Shown here: in pieces, positions 10,374-18,741 of the stretch | Layout: each line of letters starts with the position of its first letter | How positions within the stretch are numbered: position 1 is the first letter of the stretch | Source of the DNA: Tannerella sp. | GTDB taxonomy: Bacteria; Bacteroidota; Bacteroidia; Bacteroidales; Tannerellaceae | Assembly: GCA_031255595.1 (NCBI GenBank) | Contig: JAIRSF010000227.1 | Location: forward strand, 1-35,518 | Direction of reading: 5' to 3' | Length of the DNA: 35,518 nt | Notes under the pieces: generated by a model | What the model saw: only the letters and a program-made list of their open reading frames with translations | What the model was told of the DNA's origin: nothing | The model's database searches: none | Translations under genes and position numbers: made by a program

Positions 10374-10404
10374 ATGGGCTGTCCTTACCGAAAGGACGGC
10401 CCAT
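10374..10404 (-). terminator. Hairpin terminator at the convergent oxidoreductase / LytTR gene end
   Basis: ATGGGCTGTCCTT-ACCGA-AAGGACGGCCCAT, one T-G pair; followed by TTTTT on the - strand; spans the stop codon of the response regulator. Confidence 0.7.
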
Positions 10405-11164
10405 CTTGCGTTTGTTCGTTAACGATCCAACTCTTAAACTCAGCCGCTTTGTTTTTACTGATGTATATACGTTCGGGAACTTCTGTGTCCAGCGTTATCA
10501 ATAAACGGTTATCGAACCAGATTGTTATATTTTTTACACTGTTACGGGCAATGATAAATTGTTTGTTGGCGCGGCAGAAATCGACAGGATTCAATGACGC
10601 GGATATTTGTTCCAATGTTTTGGAAAAAGGGTATGATTCTCCGTTTTTCAGGAAGATACGGGTGGTTTTGTCCGTTGTATAGAAACAGGAAACATCCGGT
10701 AAATCGACCGGAATCAATTTGTCTTTTACGGGTATCAACAGTTTGTCTTTATATCGTGGAGTAGGGGTGAGTTGTGTCAGGCGCGACAAGTACTCAACGA
10801 TGTCGGATCTTTTCCATTTGCCGAATTTTTGCAATGCCCGCTCCAGTTCGTCGGATTTGATCGGTTTCAGCAAATAGTCGATGCTGTTTACCTTAAAGGC
10901 TTCGATTGCATATTCATCATAGGCGGTCGTAAAGATGATGGGGGTTTCGACTTCTATGGCGTCGAAAATGGAAAAAGCGGAGCCGTCCGATAAATGAATA
11001 TCCATTAATATAAGATCCGGCAACGGATAGGTGCGCAGCCATTGGATCGTTTGGCTGATACTTTCTGTGTTACCGGTTATTTCAATGAGCGGATCTATCT
11101 CGTTGAGTATATCCACAAGATTCTCATAGGCCGCAGTTTCGTCTTCAACGATCAGTACTTTCAT
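10385..11164 (-). CDS. LytTR-family response regulator
   Basis: KVLIVEDETAAYENL, DLILMDIHLSDGSAF, FTTAYDEYAIEAF; C-terminal LytTR (FCRANKQFIIARNSVKNI). Confidence 0.92.
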   Translation of the reverse strand: MKVLIVEDETAAYENLVDILNEIDPLIEITGNTESISQTIQWLRTYPLPDLILMDIHLSDGSAFSIFDAIEVETPIIFTTAYDEYAIEAFKVNSIDYLLKPIKSDELERALQKFGKWKRSDIVEYLSRLTQLTPTPRYKDKLLIPVKDKLIPVDLPDVSCFYTTDKTTRIFLKNGESYPFSKTLEQISASLNPVDFCRANKQFIIARNSVKNITIWFDNRLLITLDTEVPERIYISKNKAAEFKSWIVNEQTQDGPSFR

Positions 11165-11170
11165 CTGTTA

Positions 11171-12184
11171 TCACATGAATAATGGTAAATATACATAAAA
11201 CATATCTCCGTCGTCTTTTGTCCTGATTTGTCTGTTCATTAACAGCGAGAACCGGTTATTCAGGTTCTCAAGGCCGGTTCCGTTTGTTTCGGGAGGGGAG
11301 AGTTTCGGATAGATAGGATTGGAAATGACTAATTCCTTTTGTTCGTTCTGCCGGATTGTAACGACCATTTTATGTTCACTGTCGATCCGGTTGTGGACTA
11401 CCACATTCTCAACGATGGGCAAAATAGAGAGAACCGGCAGTTTGAAGGATATCATTTCAGGATCTACATCTACCTTAAATTCCAGCTTATTGGCAAAACG
11501 TACCTCCATCATGTAGAAGAACGCATCGACAAATTCCAATTCTTCTCCAAGCGTGACCAATCCTTTTTTGTCACTTTGTAGGATGTAGCGGAATACATCC
11601 GACATCTTATTGACGTAGGTGAGTGTGTTCTCGTCGTTTTTTTTGCGGATCAGCGCCGTCAACCCGTTTAACGAATTGAAGAAGAAATGGGGGTTGATCT
11701 GGCTCATCAGGGCGTCGTAACGGCTCTGGAGATTTATCATTTTGAGATGTTCGATCTCCTGTTCTTTTTTTCGCTGTACCGAATATAATTGGTAAGTATG
11801 TCCCATAAAGGTCGAAAGAAAACATACGACAAAGAACTGAAAGACGAGTACACTCCCGAAATGACTTGCTTTGGAATAAAACAATACGGTCATTACGACA
11901 AAAACACCGTAACCGGTAAGGCAGATAAACGCATTATACAAAAAACGTTTCTTGAACGACAACGTATTCAGTTTCCGCATATTGGACATTAATAGTATGA
12001 AAATCAATATACAGAAGAACAGATAACGAAATGTAAAATATAACAGGTGATTTGTATACTCCGCTCCTTTCAGAAAGTCCAGTTCCCAGGGCAGGCAGAC
12101 AATATTGGGATATGTAATAAAAACAGCGCTGATTAAACTGATCAGAAATATTTTGAAAGGTGTATGTTTGTCTAAAATGTTCAT
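11171..12184 (-). CDS. LytS/YehU-type sensor histidine kinase
   Basis: Multi-TM N-terminus; SQINPHFFFNSLNGLTALIRKK; NGTGLENLNNRFSLLM. Confidence 0.9.
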   Translation of the reverse strand: MNILDKHTPFKIFLISLISAVFITYPNIVCLPWELDFLKGAEYTNHLLYFTFRYLFFCILIFILLMSNMRKLNTLSFKKRFLYNAFICLTGYGVFVVMTVLFYSKASHFGSVLVFQFFVVCFLSTFMGHTYQLYSVQRKKEQEIEHLKMINLQSRYDALMSQINPHFFFNSLNGLTALIRKKNDENTLTYVNKMSDVFRYILQSDKKGLVTLGEELEFVDAFFYMMEVRFANKLEFKVDVDPEMISFKLPVLSILPIVENVVVHNRIDSEHKMVVTIRQNEQKELVISNPIYPKLSPPETNGTGLENLNNRFSLLMNRQIRTKDDGDMFYVYLPLFM

Positions 12185-12393
12185 TTTTAATTATTTTCCA
12201 CAAAGATAATTTTTTTGCGGTGCAAATTTACTCATTTACTTTTTTAATTCATTATTCTTTTGACAATAACGAAAAAGAGAGGACTTAAAAAGAAAAAATA
12301 CCTTTGCGCGACGGCAATCCGAATCCCGGAAAATTTGAGGTTTTAGCCCTTTGCTCCGGCGCAGTCTTCCCATTACGAATCAACGTTTGCTTT

Positions 12394-13203
12394 TCAGGTG
12401 GGCGGGCCTGTTGTTTGTCGCATGGGAAACATAGCGTCGTTACCGGATTTTTCCGTCAGATATTGCCAGAACCTGACGGGCATGTTTTTCTTATGGAGGC
12501 GCGGATTGATACGTTCTTTGATCGTCATAGCTTTGAAATAATTTTTCCACAAATCCTGAAATAGTTTTTCATCTTCCGCCATCAGCGATTCGTCCAATTT
12601 GCCGCTTAATAGATGGTCGCCGCCGGCAAACGTGATTTCTTTGACAGTATGTAAATCGTAGAAGTAGCCGTATTTGCGGCGCAGATCGTAGATGACCCAT
12701 TGCTGGTCGGCGAAACGGTCGGCAAAATGACCGACCGCTAACGGCAGCGCATTGTAGATCGGATTGATAGGGGCAAAAAAGATATCGTCGGCCGCTTTCC
12801 GAAAGCGTACGAATTGCCGGATGTATTGCGCTTCGTGGCTTACCTTGCGGGCTATTTTTTCCACTTCAAGTATATCCGCATCGCCAAAGTTGTATTCAAT
12901 CTTCCGGTTCGCGGCAAATATTTTGCACAGATAGCGGAATAACAATTCATCGCTTCCGTCCAATTCGGACAACCATACGTGAAACAGCATGTTGCGAACA
13001 TTCTTTTGCACTTTTTTCTCCAATGCCCTCCATACACGATTCGCATGTTCTTCCCCGGTAACGACCGTATGGACGGTTTCCGCAAACAGGGGAGGGATAT
13101 CGCCGGCCTGAAGAAGTTTTTCAGGGAAAATATTCAGGCTATATGCGTCGAAAACGGCACATAACAGTCCTTCAAATGTTTTATCATAAAAAAAGAGGGT
13201 CAT
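12394..13203 (-). CDS. TIGR03915/DUF4130-type putative DNA metabolism protein
   Basis: FFYDKTFEGLLCAVFDAY; RQFVRFRKAADDIFFAPINPIYN; PVRFWQYLTEK; 4-nt overlap with the upstream radical SAM gene. Confidence 0.83.
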   Translation of the reverse strand: MTLFFYDKTFEGLLCAVFDAYSLNIFPEKLLQAGDIPPLFAETVHTVVTGEEHANRVWRALEKKVQKNVRNMLFHVWLSELDGSDELLFRYLCKIFAANRKIEYNFGDADILEVEKIARKVSHEAQYIRQFVRFRKAADDIFFAPINPIYNALPLAVGHFADRFADQQWVIYDLRRKYGYFYDLHTVKEITFAGGDHLLSGKLDESLMAEDEKLFQDLWKNYFKAMTIKERINPRLHKKNMPVRFWQYLTEKSGNDAMFPMRQTTGPPT

Positions 13204-14468
13204 TCGGGAAAAACAATAGATAATTGCCGTTCGTCGTGTATCATTTTTTTCTTTTTGGGTTCGGTCAGTACTTTTCGTACATATTCCGGCGTGACTTCGT
13301 TGACCGTATTTACCGGCAGTTCGCGGCAGGTAATGAAGTAGCGGGCTTTTTTCATTACGATGCCGATTTTTTTCAGTTGTTCCGACGTTAGCCGTCCGAA
13401 TTTTCGAGCGGATATAATCAGTCCGGCCGATTTTACGCCTATACCCGGAACGCGGAGGATCATCCGGTAGTCCGCCGTATTAACATCGACCGGAAACTGT
13501 TCGGGATGGCGCAGCGCCCAGGCCAATTTGGGATCTATCTCCTGATCGAGGTCAGGGAAACGATCGTCTACAATTTCGTCGGCGCGAAATTCGTAGAAAC
13601 GCATCAGCCAATCTGCCTGATACAGCCGGTTTTCACGAACGAGCGGCGCCTGCCGCAAAGCGGGCAATCGTTTGTCGTATGAATTGACGGGTATAAACCC
13701 CGAATAATAAACACGTTTCATACTCGGACGTTTATACAGGGCGGAGGAGATATACAATATGTCTTTATCGGACTCCGGCGTTGCCCCTACAATCATCTGG
13801 GTGCTTTGTCCGGCCGGAACAAAACGGGGCGTATGACGGAATTTACGCCGGTCTTCGAGGCTTTGCAGCATCCCTTGCTGAATATATCGCATTGGTGCAA
13901 AAACGCTTTGAAAATCTTTTTCCGGCGCCAGGAGTTTCAGGTTTTGCTCGGTCGGTATTTCCAGGTTTACACTCATACGATCGGCATAAAGTCCGCCTTC
14001 GTTAACCAATTCCCGGCTACATCCGGGGATACTTTTCAGATGTATATATCCGTTAAAACGGTGTACGGTGCGCAGGTCTTTGACGACACGCACCATTCGT
14101 TCCATCGTATAATCCGGATTGCGAACTACGCCCGAACTGAGAAACAGGCCTTCGATATAATTACGGCGATAAAATTCGATGGTTAATTCCACTAATTCGC
14201 TTACGCTGAACGTGGCCCGTTTCAGGTCATTGCTTTTCCGGTTGATGCAATAGGCACAATCGTAAATGCAGTGGTTCGTGAGCATGATTTTCAGTAACGA
14301 GATACACCGCCCGTCCTCCGTAAAACTGTGGCAAACGCCCATCCCGCCGACGGTATTTCCGATGCCGCCGGAAGAATTGTTGCGTACCGTTCCGCTCGAA
14401 GCGCACGACACATCGTATTTTGCCGATTCCGCCAAAATCTTTAGCTTGTCTAATACGGTTTCGTTCAT
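13200..14468 (-). CDS. Putative DNA modification/repair radical SAM protein (TIGR03916-like)
   Basis: CIYDCAYCINRKSND radical-SAM CxxxCxxC motif; C-terminal HhH MILRVPGIGVKSAGLIISARK; likely start MNETVLDKLK. Confidence 0.87.
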   Translation of the reverse strand: MNETVLDKLKILAESAKYDVSCASSGTVRNNSSGGIGNTVGGMGVCHSFTEDGRCISLLKIMLTNHCIYDCAYCINRKSNDLKRATFSVSELVELTIEFYRRNYIEGLFLSSGVVRNPDYTMERMVRVVKDLRTVHRFNGYIHLKSIPGCSRELVNEGGLYADRMSVNLEIPTEQNLKLLAPEKDFQSVFAPMRYIQQGMLQSLEDRRKFRHTPRFVPAGQSTQMIVGATPESDKDILYISSALYKRPSMKRVYYSGFIPVNSYDKRLPALRQAPLVRENRLYQADWLMRFYEFRADEIVDDRFPDLDQEIDPKLAWALRHPEQFPVDVNTADYRMILRVPGIGVKSAGLIISARKFGRLTSEQLKKIGIVMKKARYFITCRELPVNTVNEVTPEYVRKVLTEPKKKKMIHDERQLSIVFPE

Positions 14469-14559
14469 AATATGACGAAGATAATAATATGTTGAAATAC
14501 AACTTTTGCCTTTTTTTACATTGCCGCCGGAACACAATCTTACGTGTAAAAACGAACAT

Positions 14560-14577
14560 ACATCCGGTTACGGATGT
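14560..14577 (-). terminator. Hairpin downstream of the pepC-like gene
   Basis: ACATCCG-GTTA-CGGATGT, perfect 7 bp stem; TTTTT a few nt further on the - strand. Confidence 0.45.
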
Positions 14578-14611
14578 TAATTTGACGGGCGTCTGCGAAT
14601 GTTGACGATTC

Positions 14612-16009
14612 CTATTCTTCTTCGGCGAACATGGGATCCCATGCGGGAAGGCGTATCGGTTTCTGCTTCAGCACCTCTTTTGTTTTGTCGGTAATGTATT
14701 GTTTTTCCACCACTAAGCGGAACATATATTCGTTGAACCATTCGTCGGTCATGATGAGGTGTCCGTTGTTGGCGCCGGGGCCCCAACTGTTTTCTACCAT
14801 CCATTTTTTCGGTTTGCCGTATTCGTCCAGGTCTACGGCCATCAGTGTCATGGCGTGCGACGAACCGCTGCTGAATGTCCGGATACGTTGTTTCTTATCC
14901 ATGCCGAAAGAGGTGCCGAATAATGACGCATAATCGAAATTTTGTATGTCCAGCAGTCCGCGTTCGCGATCAAGGTATTTGCCGACGTCGCATGAGAAGT
15001 ACATCATTGTACTGTCTTTGATCGAACGTATGGCCATCTCTTTGATATCGTCGATCGGAAGGTTCACGTATGTCCAGTTCTCACCGTCGTAGGCATGGCG
15101 ATCGAAATCTATTTCGTAAAGTTTGTAGTATTCACGACTCGGATCGTTCATCAGCATGACATAATTATTTTTCAGATCCGCACCGATATATTCTTTATAG
15201 AAGGATAGGGGAGTGTATTCTTTTGTGGATACGGGATTTCCTCTTGCATCTTTCAATGTCCAGGCGAAACGGGCAGGCGGTTCGCCGAGTGTCAATACAA
15301 GCATCCGGTAGATAACTCCCAGCATTTCCGTTTTTTGTTTTTGCAGGCCGGTAGGGGATGTTCCGTTGGCGGATGCTTCCCGCAGATTCAATCCGAACTC
15401 ATTTAGTTTCAGCTTGAGCAGGCTTGCCATCTGGCGGGTGTTTTCGCTGCTGAAAGTTTCAATCATCACATCGGCGGGTACTACCCCGTATTTGGTGAGT
15501 ATATCCGCAACGCCGGTGAATTGTCCGCCGTCGCTCAGCGGATTTTTAAACAGCCATTCTACCGTTTTATCTTCCATTGGTTTATCGCGGGTGTCGATGA
15601 TACCCTGGAGGAAAAGGTTTGATTTTTCCAGTTGATCCCAAAAGAATGGGTATGTATGGGAAAACTGAAAATCTCTCAGGTTGTAATTGTTTATGATTTG
15701 TGAGCGAAAAACATTGAGGCCGGTGAATAGCCAGCAACGTCCCGATGATTTCTGGTTTGTGATCCCTTTACTGTCTACTTTGTGGGAAAAATAGGTGTCA
15801 AAATGATTTTTATTCTGATAGTTAACGGCCAGCTTGTTGATGTCGTTGTGTGTGATTGCATTTTGCAGCGCTTTGTCGGACGACGTTCCTTTGTAGGATT
15901 GCTTGATTTGTTGAAGCATTTCGGATGTGATACCGCCTTGGGGGTTTTGCCCGGATACCGGAATGGCCATGAGTAGTCCGATGCAGAGGATAAACCTATT
16001 TTTTTTCAT
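14612..16009 (-). CDS. pepC: C1B family cysteine peptidase (aminopeptidase C / bleomycin hydrolase type), exported
   Basis: Signal MKKNRFILCIGLLMAIPVSG; SSGRCWLFTGLNVFRS (Cys), SHAMTLMAVDLDEYGKPKKWMVENSWG (His/Asn). Confidence 0.88.
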   Translation of the reverse strand: MKKNRFILCIGLLMAIPVSGQNPQGGITSEMLQQIKQSYKGTSSDKALQNAITHNDINKLAVNYQNKNHFDTYFSHKVDSKGITNQKSSGRCWLFTGLNVFRSQIINNYNLRDFQFSHTYPFFWDQLEKSNLFLQGIIDTRDKPMEDKTVEWLFKNPLSDGGQFTGVADILTKYGVVPADVMIETFSSENTRQMASLLKLKLNEFGLNLREASANGTSPTGLQKQKTEMLGVIYRMLVLTLGEPPARFAWTLKDARGNPVSTKEYTPLSFYKEYIGADLKNNYVMLMNDPSREYYKLYEIDFDRHAYDGENWTYVNLPIDDIKEMAIRSIKDSTMMYFSCDVGKYLDRERGLLDIQNFDYASLFGTSFGMDKKQRIRTFSSGSSHAMTLMAVDLDEYGKPKKWMVENSWGPGANNGHLIMTDEWFNEYMFRLVVEKQYITDKTKEVLKQKPIRLPAWDPMFAEEE

Positions 16010-16078
16010 TGTCGTGTGGGGTTATAAAGTTATTCAACTTTCGCAAGTGTATCAAACTCGCCGGTTTATGATAAAAGT

Positions 16079-16146
16079 GTAGCATAATGTTTTAGTCATT
16101 AATTAACAATAAATACCTCTATGGAACAATAAAACAATTATGCTAC
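16079..16146. repeat. Long inverted repeat in the pepC 5' leader
   Basis: GTAGCATAATGTTTTA (16079-16094) against TAAAACAATTATGCTAC (16130-16146), 16 bp with one bulged A, 35-nt loop. Confidence 0.8.
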
Positions 16147-16150
16147 GGCG

Positions 16151-16181
16151 CAAAAGTACAACTATAATTCCGAAACTCAAA
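16151..16181 (-). promoter_or_regulatory. Bacteroidota-type promoter for pepC
   Basis: On the - strand: TTTG-N19-TACTTTTG (plus-strand CAAAAGTA 16151-16158, CAAA 16178-16181). Confidence 0.6.
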
Positions 16182-16284
16182 ATTATTTCGGTTCAAATAA
16201 AAAATTAATATTGTCCGGTGATATTTTCATTGAAAAATTTATGCTAATTTTGGGCGGCATACGAGATACACTCATTTCAAAACG

Positions 16285-16836
16285 ATGAAGATAGAAATAG
16301 CGAGAACGGAAGATATTGACGATATTATGGACGTATTTGAGGCGGCTAAACGCTTCATGCGTCAGACCGGGAATATAAAACAATGGGTCGACGGGTATCC
16401 GCACAGGGAATTGATACTGGATAATATCAGGGCGCAGGATTTCTATGTATGCCTGTCGGATGACGGGCAAATGGCAGGAGTATTTTATTTTAAAATGGAA
16501 GAAGATAAGACATACGCTCATATATATGACGGCGAATGGCTGAACGACGAGCCTTACGGGGTTGTTCATCGGATCGCTTCGAACGGCACGCGGAAAGGTA
16601 TCGCTGCTTTTTGCTTGCAATGGTGCCTTGAGCAATGTGGTAATGTGCGGGTGGATACACATCGTGATAATAGGGTGATGCAGGCCGTTTTAAGAAAAAA
16701 CGGCTACCGCCGGTGCGGGATCATTTATATTGCAGACGGAACGGAACGTATTGCCTTTCAGAAATCACTTATAAATCCACTCCCCAAAGCGCATTTACCG
16801 GAAGACAGGACTCATTTCCACAAGGCGTGCGAATGA
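16285..16836 (+). CDS. GNAT family N-acetyltransferase
   Basis: MKIEIARTEDIDDIMDVFEAAKRFM; YGVVHRIASNGTRKGIAAFCLQWC; VDTHRDNRVMQAVLRKNGYRRCGIIY. Confidence 0.85.
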   Translation: MKIEIARTEDIDDIMDVFEAAKRFMRQTGNIKQWVDGYPHRELILDNIRAQDFYVCLSDDGQMAGVFYFKMEEDKTYAHIYDGEWLNDEPYGVVHRIASNGTRKGIAAFCLQWCLEQCGNVRVDTHRDNRVMQAVLRKNGYRRCGIIYIADGTERIAFQKSLINPLPKAHLPEDRTHFHKACE

Positions 16837-16862
16837 AGTTAAAATGGGCTGAGCAAGATTTT
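16819..16862 (+). repeat. Copy A of a ~45-bp intercistronic repeat
   Basis: CACAAGGCGTGCGAATGAAGTTAAAATGGGCTGAGCAAGATTTT, similar to 22780-22824. Confidence 0.6.
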
Positions 16863-16903
16863 CGGCATGGACACATTTTATAAAACATAAAAACACAAAA
16901 CGT

Positions 16904-17914
16904 ATGAATGAAAAGTATCAGGCAGACAGCAAGCGGTATGACGGCGGAATGAAATATCGTCGTGCAGGAGAGAGCGGCGTATTGCTACCGGAGGTTTCTC
17001 TGGGATTGTGGCATAATTTCGGAGGAGATGACGTCTTTTCCAACAGTAAAAAAATGCTTCACATGGCTTTCGACCGGGGGATCACCCATTTTGATTTGGC
17101 TAATAATTATGGCCCGCCGTACGGTTCGGCGGAGGAAACGTTCGGTAAAGTGATGAAAGCGTCTTTTATGCCTTATCGCGACGAGTTGTTTATTTCAACA
17201 AAGGCCGGGCATGATATGTGGCCGGGGCCTTACGGTGAGTGGGGGTCACGCAAAAATCTGGTGAGTAGCCTGAATGCAAGTCTTCGACGCATGCAGTTGG
17301 ATTATGTGGATATTTTTTACTCACATCGTTATGATCCGGTTACTCCTTTGGAAGAAACGTTGCAGACGTTGGTCGATGTGGTTAAACAGGGAAAAGCCCT
17401 GTATGCAGGTATTTCCAAATATCCTGCCGATGCGGCTCGGTTTGCTTACGATTATTTGCGGAAGAGGGATGTATACTGCCTTTTGTACCAGGGGAAATAC
17501 AATCTTTTTTCGCGCGAACCGGAACAGGAAGGTATTTTGCAGCAGGCAAAAGACAATAGGGCAGGGTTTATTGCTTTTTCACCGCTGGCGCAGGGGTTGC
17601 TGACCGATAAGTATCTGAACGGCGAAGTATCCGCAACATCGAGGATGGCAAAAGGAAAATTCCTGAAAAGAGAACAACTGACGGATGAGGTGCTGACGAA
17701 AATACGGAGGCTGACGGAGGTTGCATCCGCACGTAATCAGTCATTGGCGGAAATGGCTTTAGCCTGGTTGTTAAAAGATGAATCCGTTTGTTCCGTCATT
17801 ATTGGAGCCGGTTCGGTCGAGCAATTGGACAGGAATTTAAAAGCCATGGAAAACACTTCGTTCTCCGGCGAAGAGCTGGATCTGATCCATCGGATCTTAA
17901 ACCCTCTTTCATGA
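16904..17914 (+). CDS. Aldo/keto reductase (YghZ/KCNAB-like)
   Basis: MKYRRAGESGVLLPEVSLGLWHNFG; HFDLANNYGPPYGSAEETFG; LDYVDIFYSHRYDP; AGISKYP. Confidence 0.92.
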   Translation: MNEKYQADSKRYDGGMKYRRAGESGVLLPEVSLGLWHNFGGDDVFSNSKKMLHMAFDRGITHFDLANNYGPPYGSAEETFGKVMKASFMPYRDELFISTKAGHDMWPGPYGEWGSRKNLVSSLNASLRRMQLDYVDIFYSHRYDPVTPLEETLQTLVDVVKQGKALYAGISKYPADAARFAYDYLRKRDVYCLLYQGKYNLFSREPEQEGILQQAKDNRAGFIAFSPLAQGLLTDKYLNGEVSATSRMAKGKFLKREQLTDEVLTKIRRLTEVASARNQSLAEMALAWLLKDESVCSVIIGAGSVEQLDRNLKAMENTSFSGEELDLIHRILNPLS

Positions 17915-18711
17915 CGGGTATCATTTTTGATATCAAACGATTTGCCGTACACGATGGCCCGGGTATTCGTGCGACGGCCTTCCTGAAAGGCTGTCCACTT
18001 GCGTGCCGCTGGTGCCACAATCCCGAAAGTATGAAACCGGCGGTCTGTTCGCTACCCAAAAGCGTCCGGGTAGGAAACAAGACTTTTGTCGAAGACGAAA
18101 CCGTCGGGTTTGAAATTTCGCCCGGTGAACTGATCGCCGAATTTCGGAAAGAACAAATATTTATGGAGGAATCGGGAGGAGGTGTGACCTTTTCGGGAGG
18201 AGAACCGCTCATGCAACCGGAATTTCTGGCGGCATCTCTCCGGTTGTGTAAAAAAGAGAATTTTCATACGGCGGTCGACACTTCCGGTTTCACTCCATGG
18301 GAAAACTTTGAGAAGATATTGCCTTTTACGGACTTGTTCCTGTATGATCTGAAACCAATAGATGACGGATTGCATACGAAATATACAGGTGTTTCCAACA
18401 AACCGATCCATGAAAACCTGTTCCGGTTACTGAAAAAAAAGCAACAGGTGCAAATTCGTATTCCGATGATTCCCCGGATCACATTCACCCACGAAAACAT
18501 CGCTCAAACGATCTCTTTTTTACAGAAGTTACCGTTGCCGCCGGCAGGAAAAGTCGATTTATTGCCGTATCACAACACAGCTTCGCACAAATACAAACGG
18601 TTTGGCGTTACCAACTCATTCGAAGGAACGGAATCCGTATCAAAAGACCAACTGCTGGATGCGAAGCGACAATTTGAATCGGCCGGATTTGAGGCCGGAA
18701 TCGGCGGATAA
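17911..18711 (+). CDS. Glycyl-radical enzyme activating protein (radical SAM)
   Basis: IFDIKRFAVHDGPGIRATAFLKGCPLACRWCHNPES; SGGGVTFSGGEPLMQPEF; ATGA overlap with the aldo/keto reductase supports start 17911. Confidence 0.93.
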   Translation: MTGIIFDIKRFAVHDGPGIRATAFLKGCPLACRWCHNPESMKPAVCSLPKSVRVGNKTFVEDETVGFEISPGELIAEFRKEQIFMEESGGGVTFSGGEPLMQPEFLAASLRLCKKENFHTAVDTSGFTPWENFEKILPFTDLFLYDLKPIDDGLHTKYTGVSNKPIHENLFRLLKKKQQVQIRIPMIPRITFTHENIAQTISFLQKLPLPPAGKVDLLPYHNTASHKYKRFGVTNSFEGTESVSKDQLLDAKRQFESAGFEAGIGG

Positions 18712-18741
18712 AATGCAAAACGATTAAACAAGTAATACAGG

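Noticed and set aside
12299-12306. Orphan TACCTTTG -7-like element on the + strand with no sense gene downstream
   Set aside because: No -33 element at standard spacing and no supported transcript; chance match is likely.
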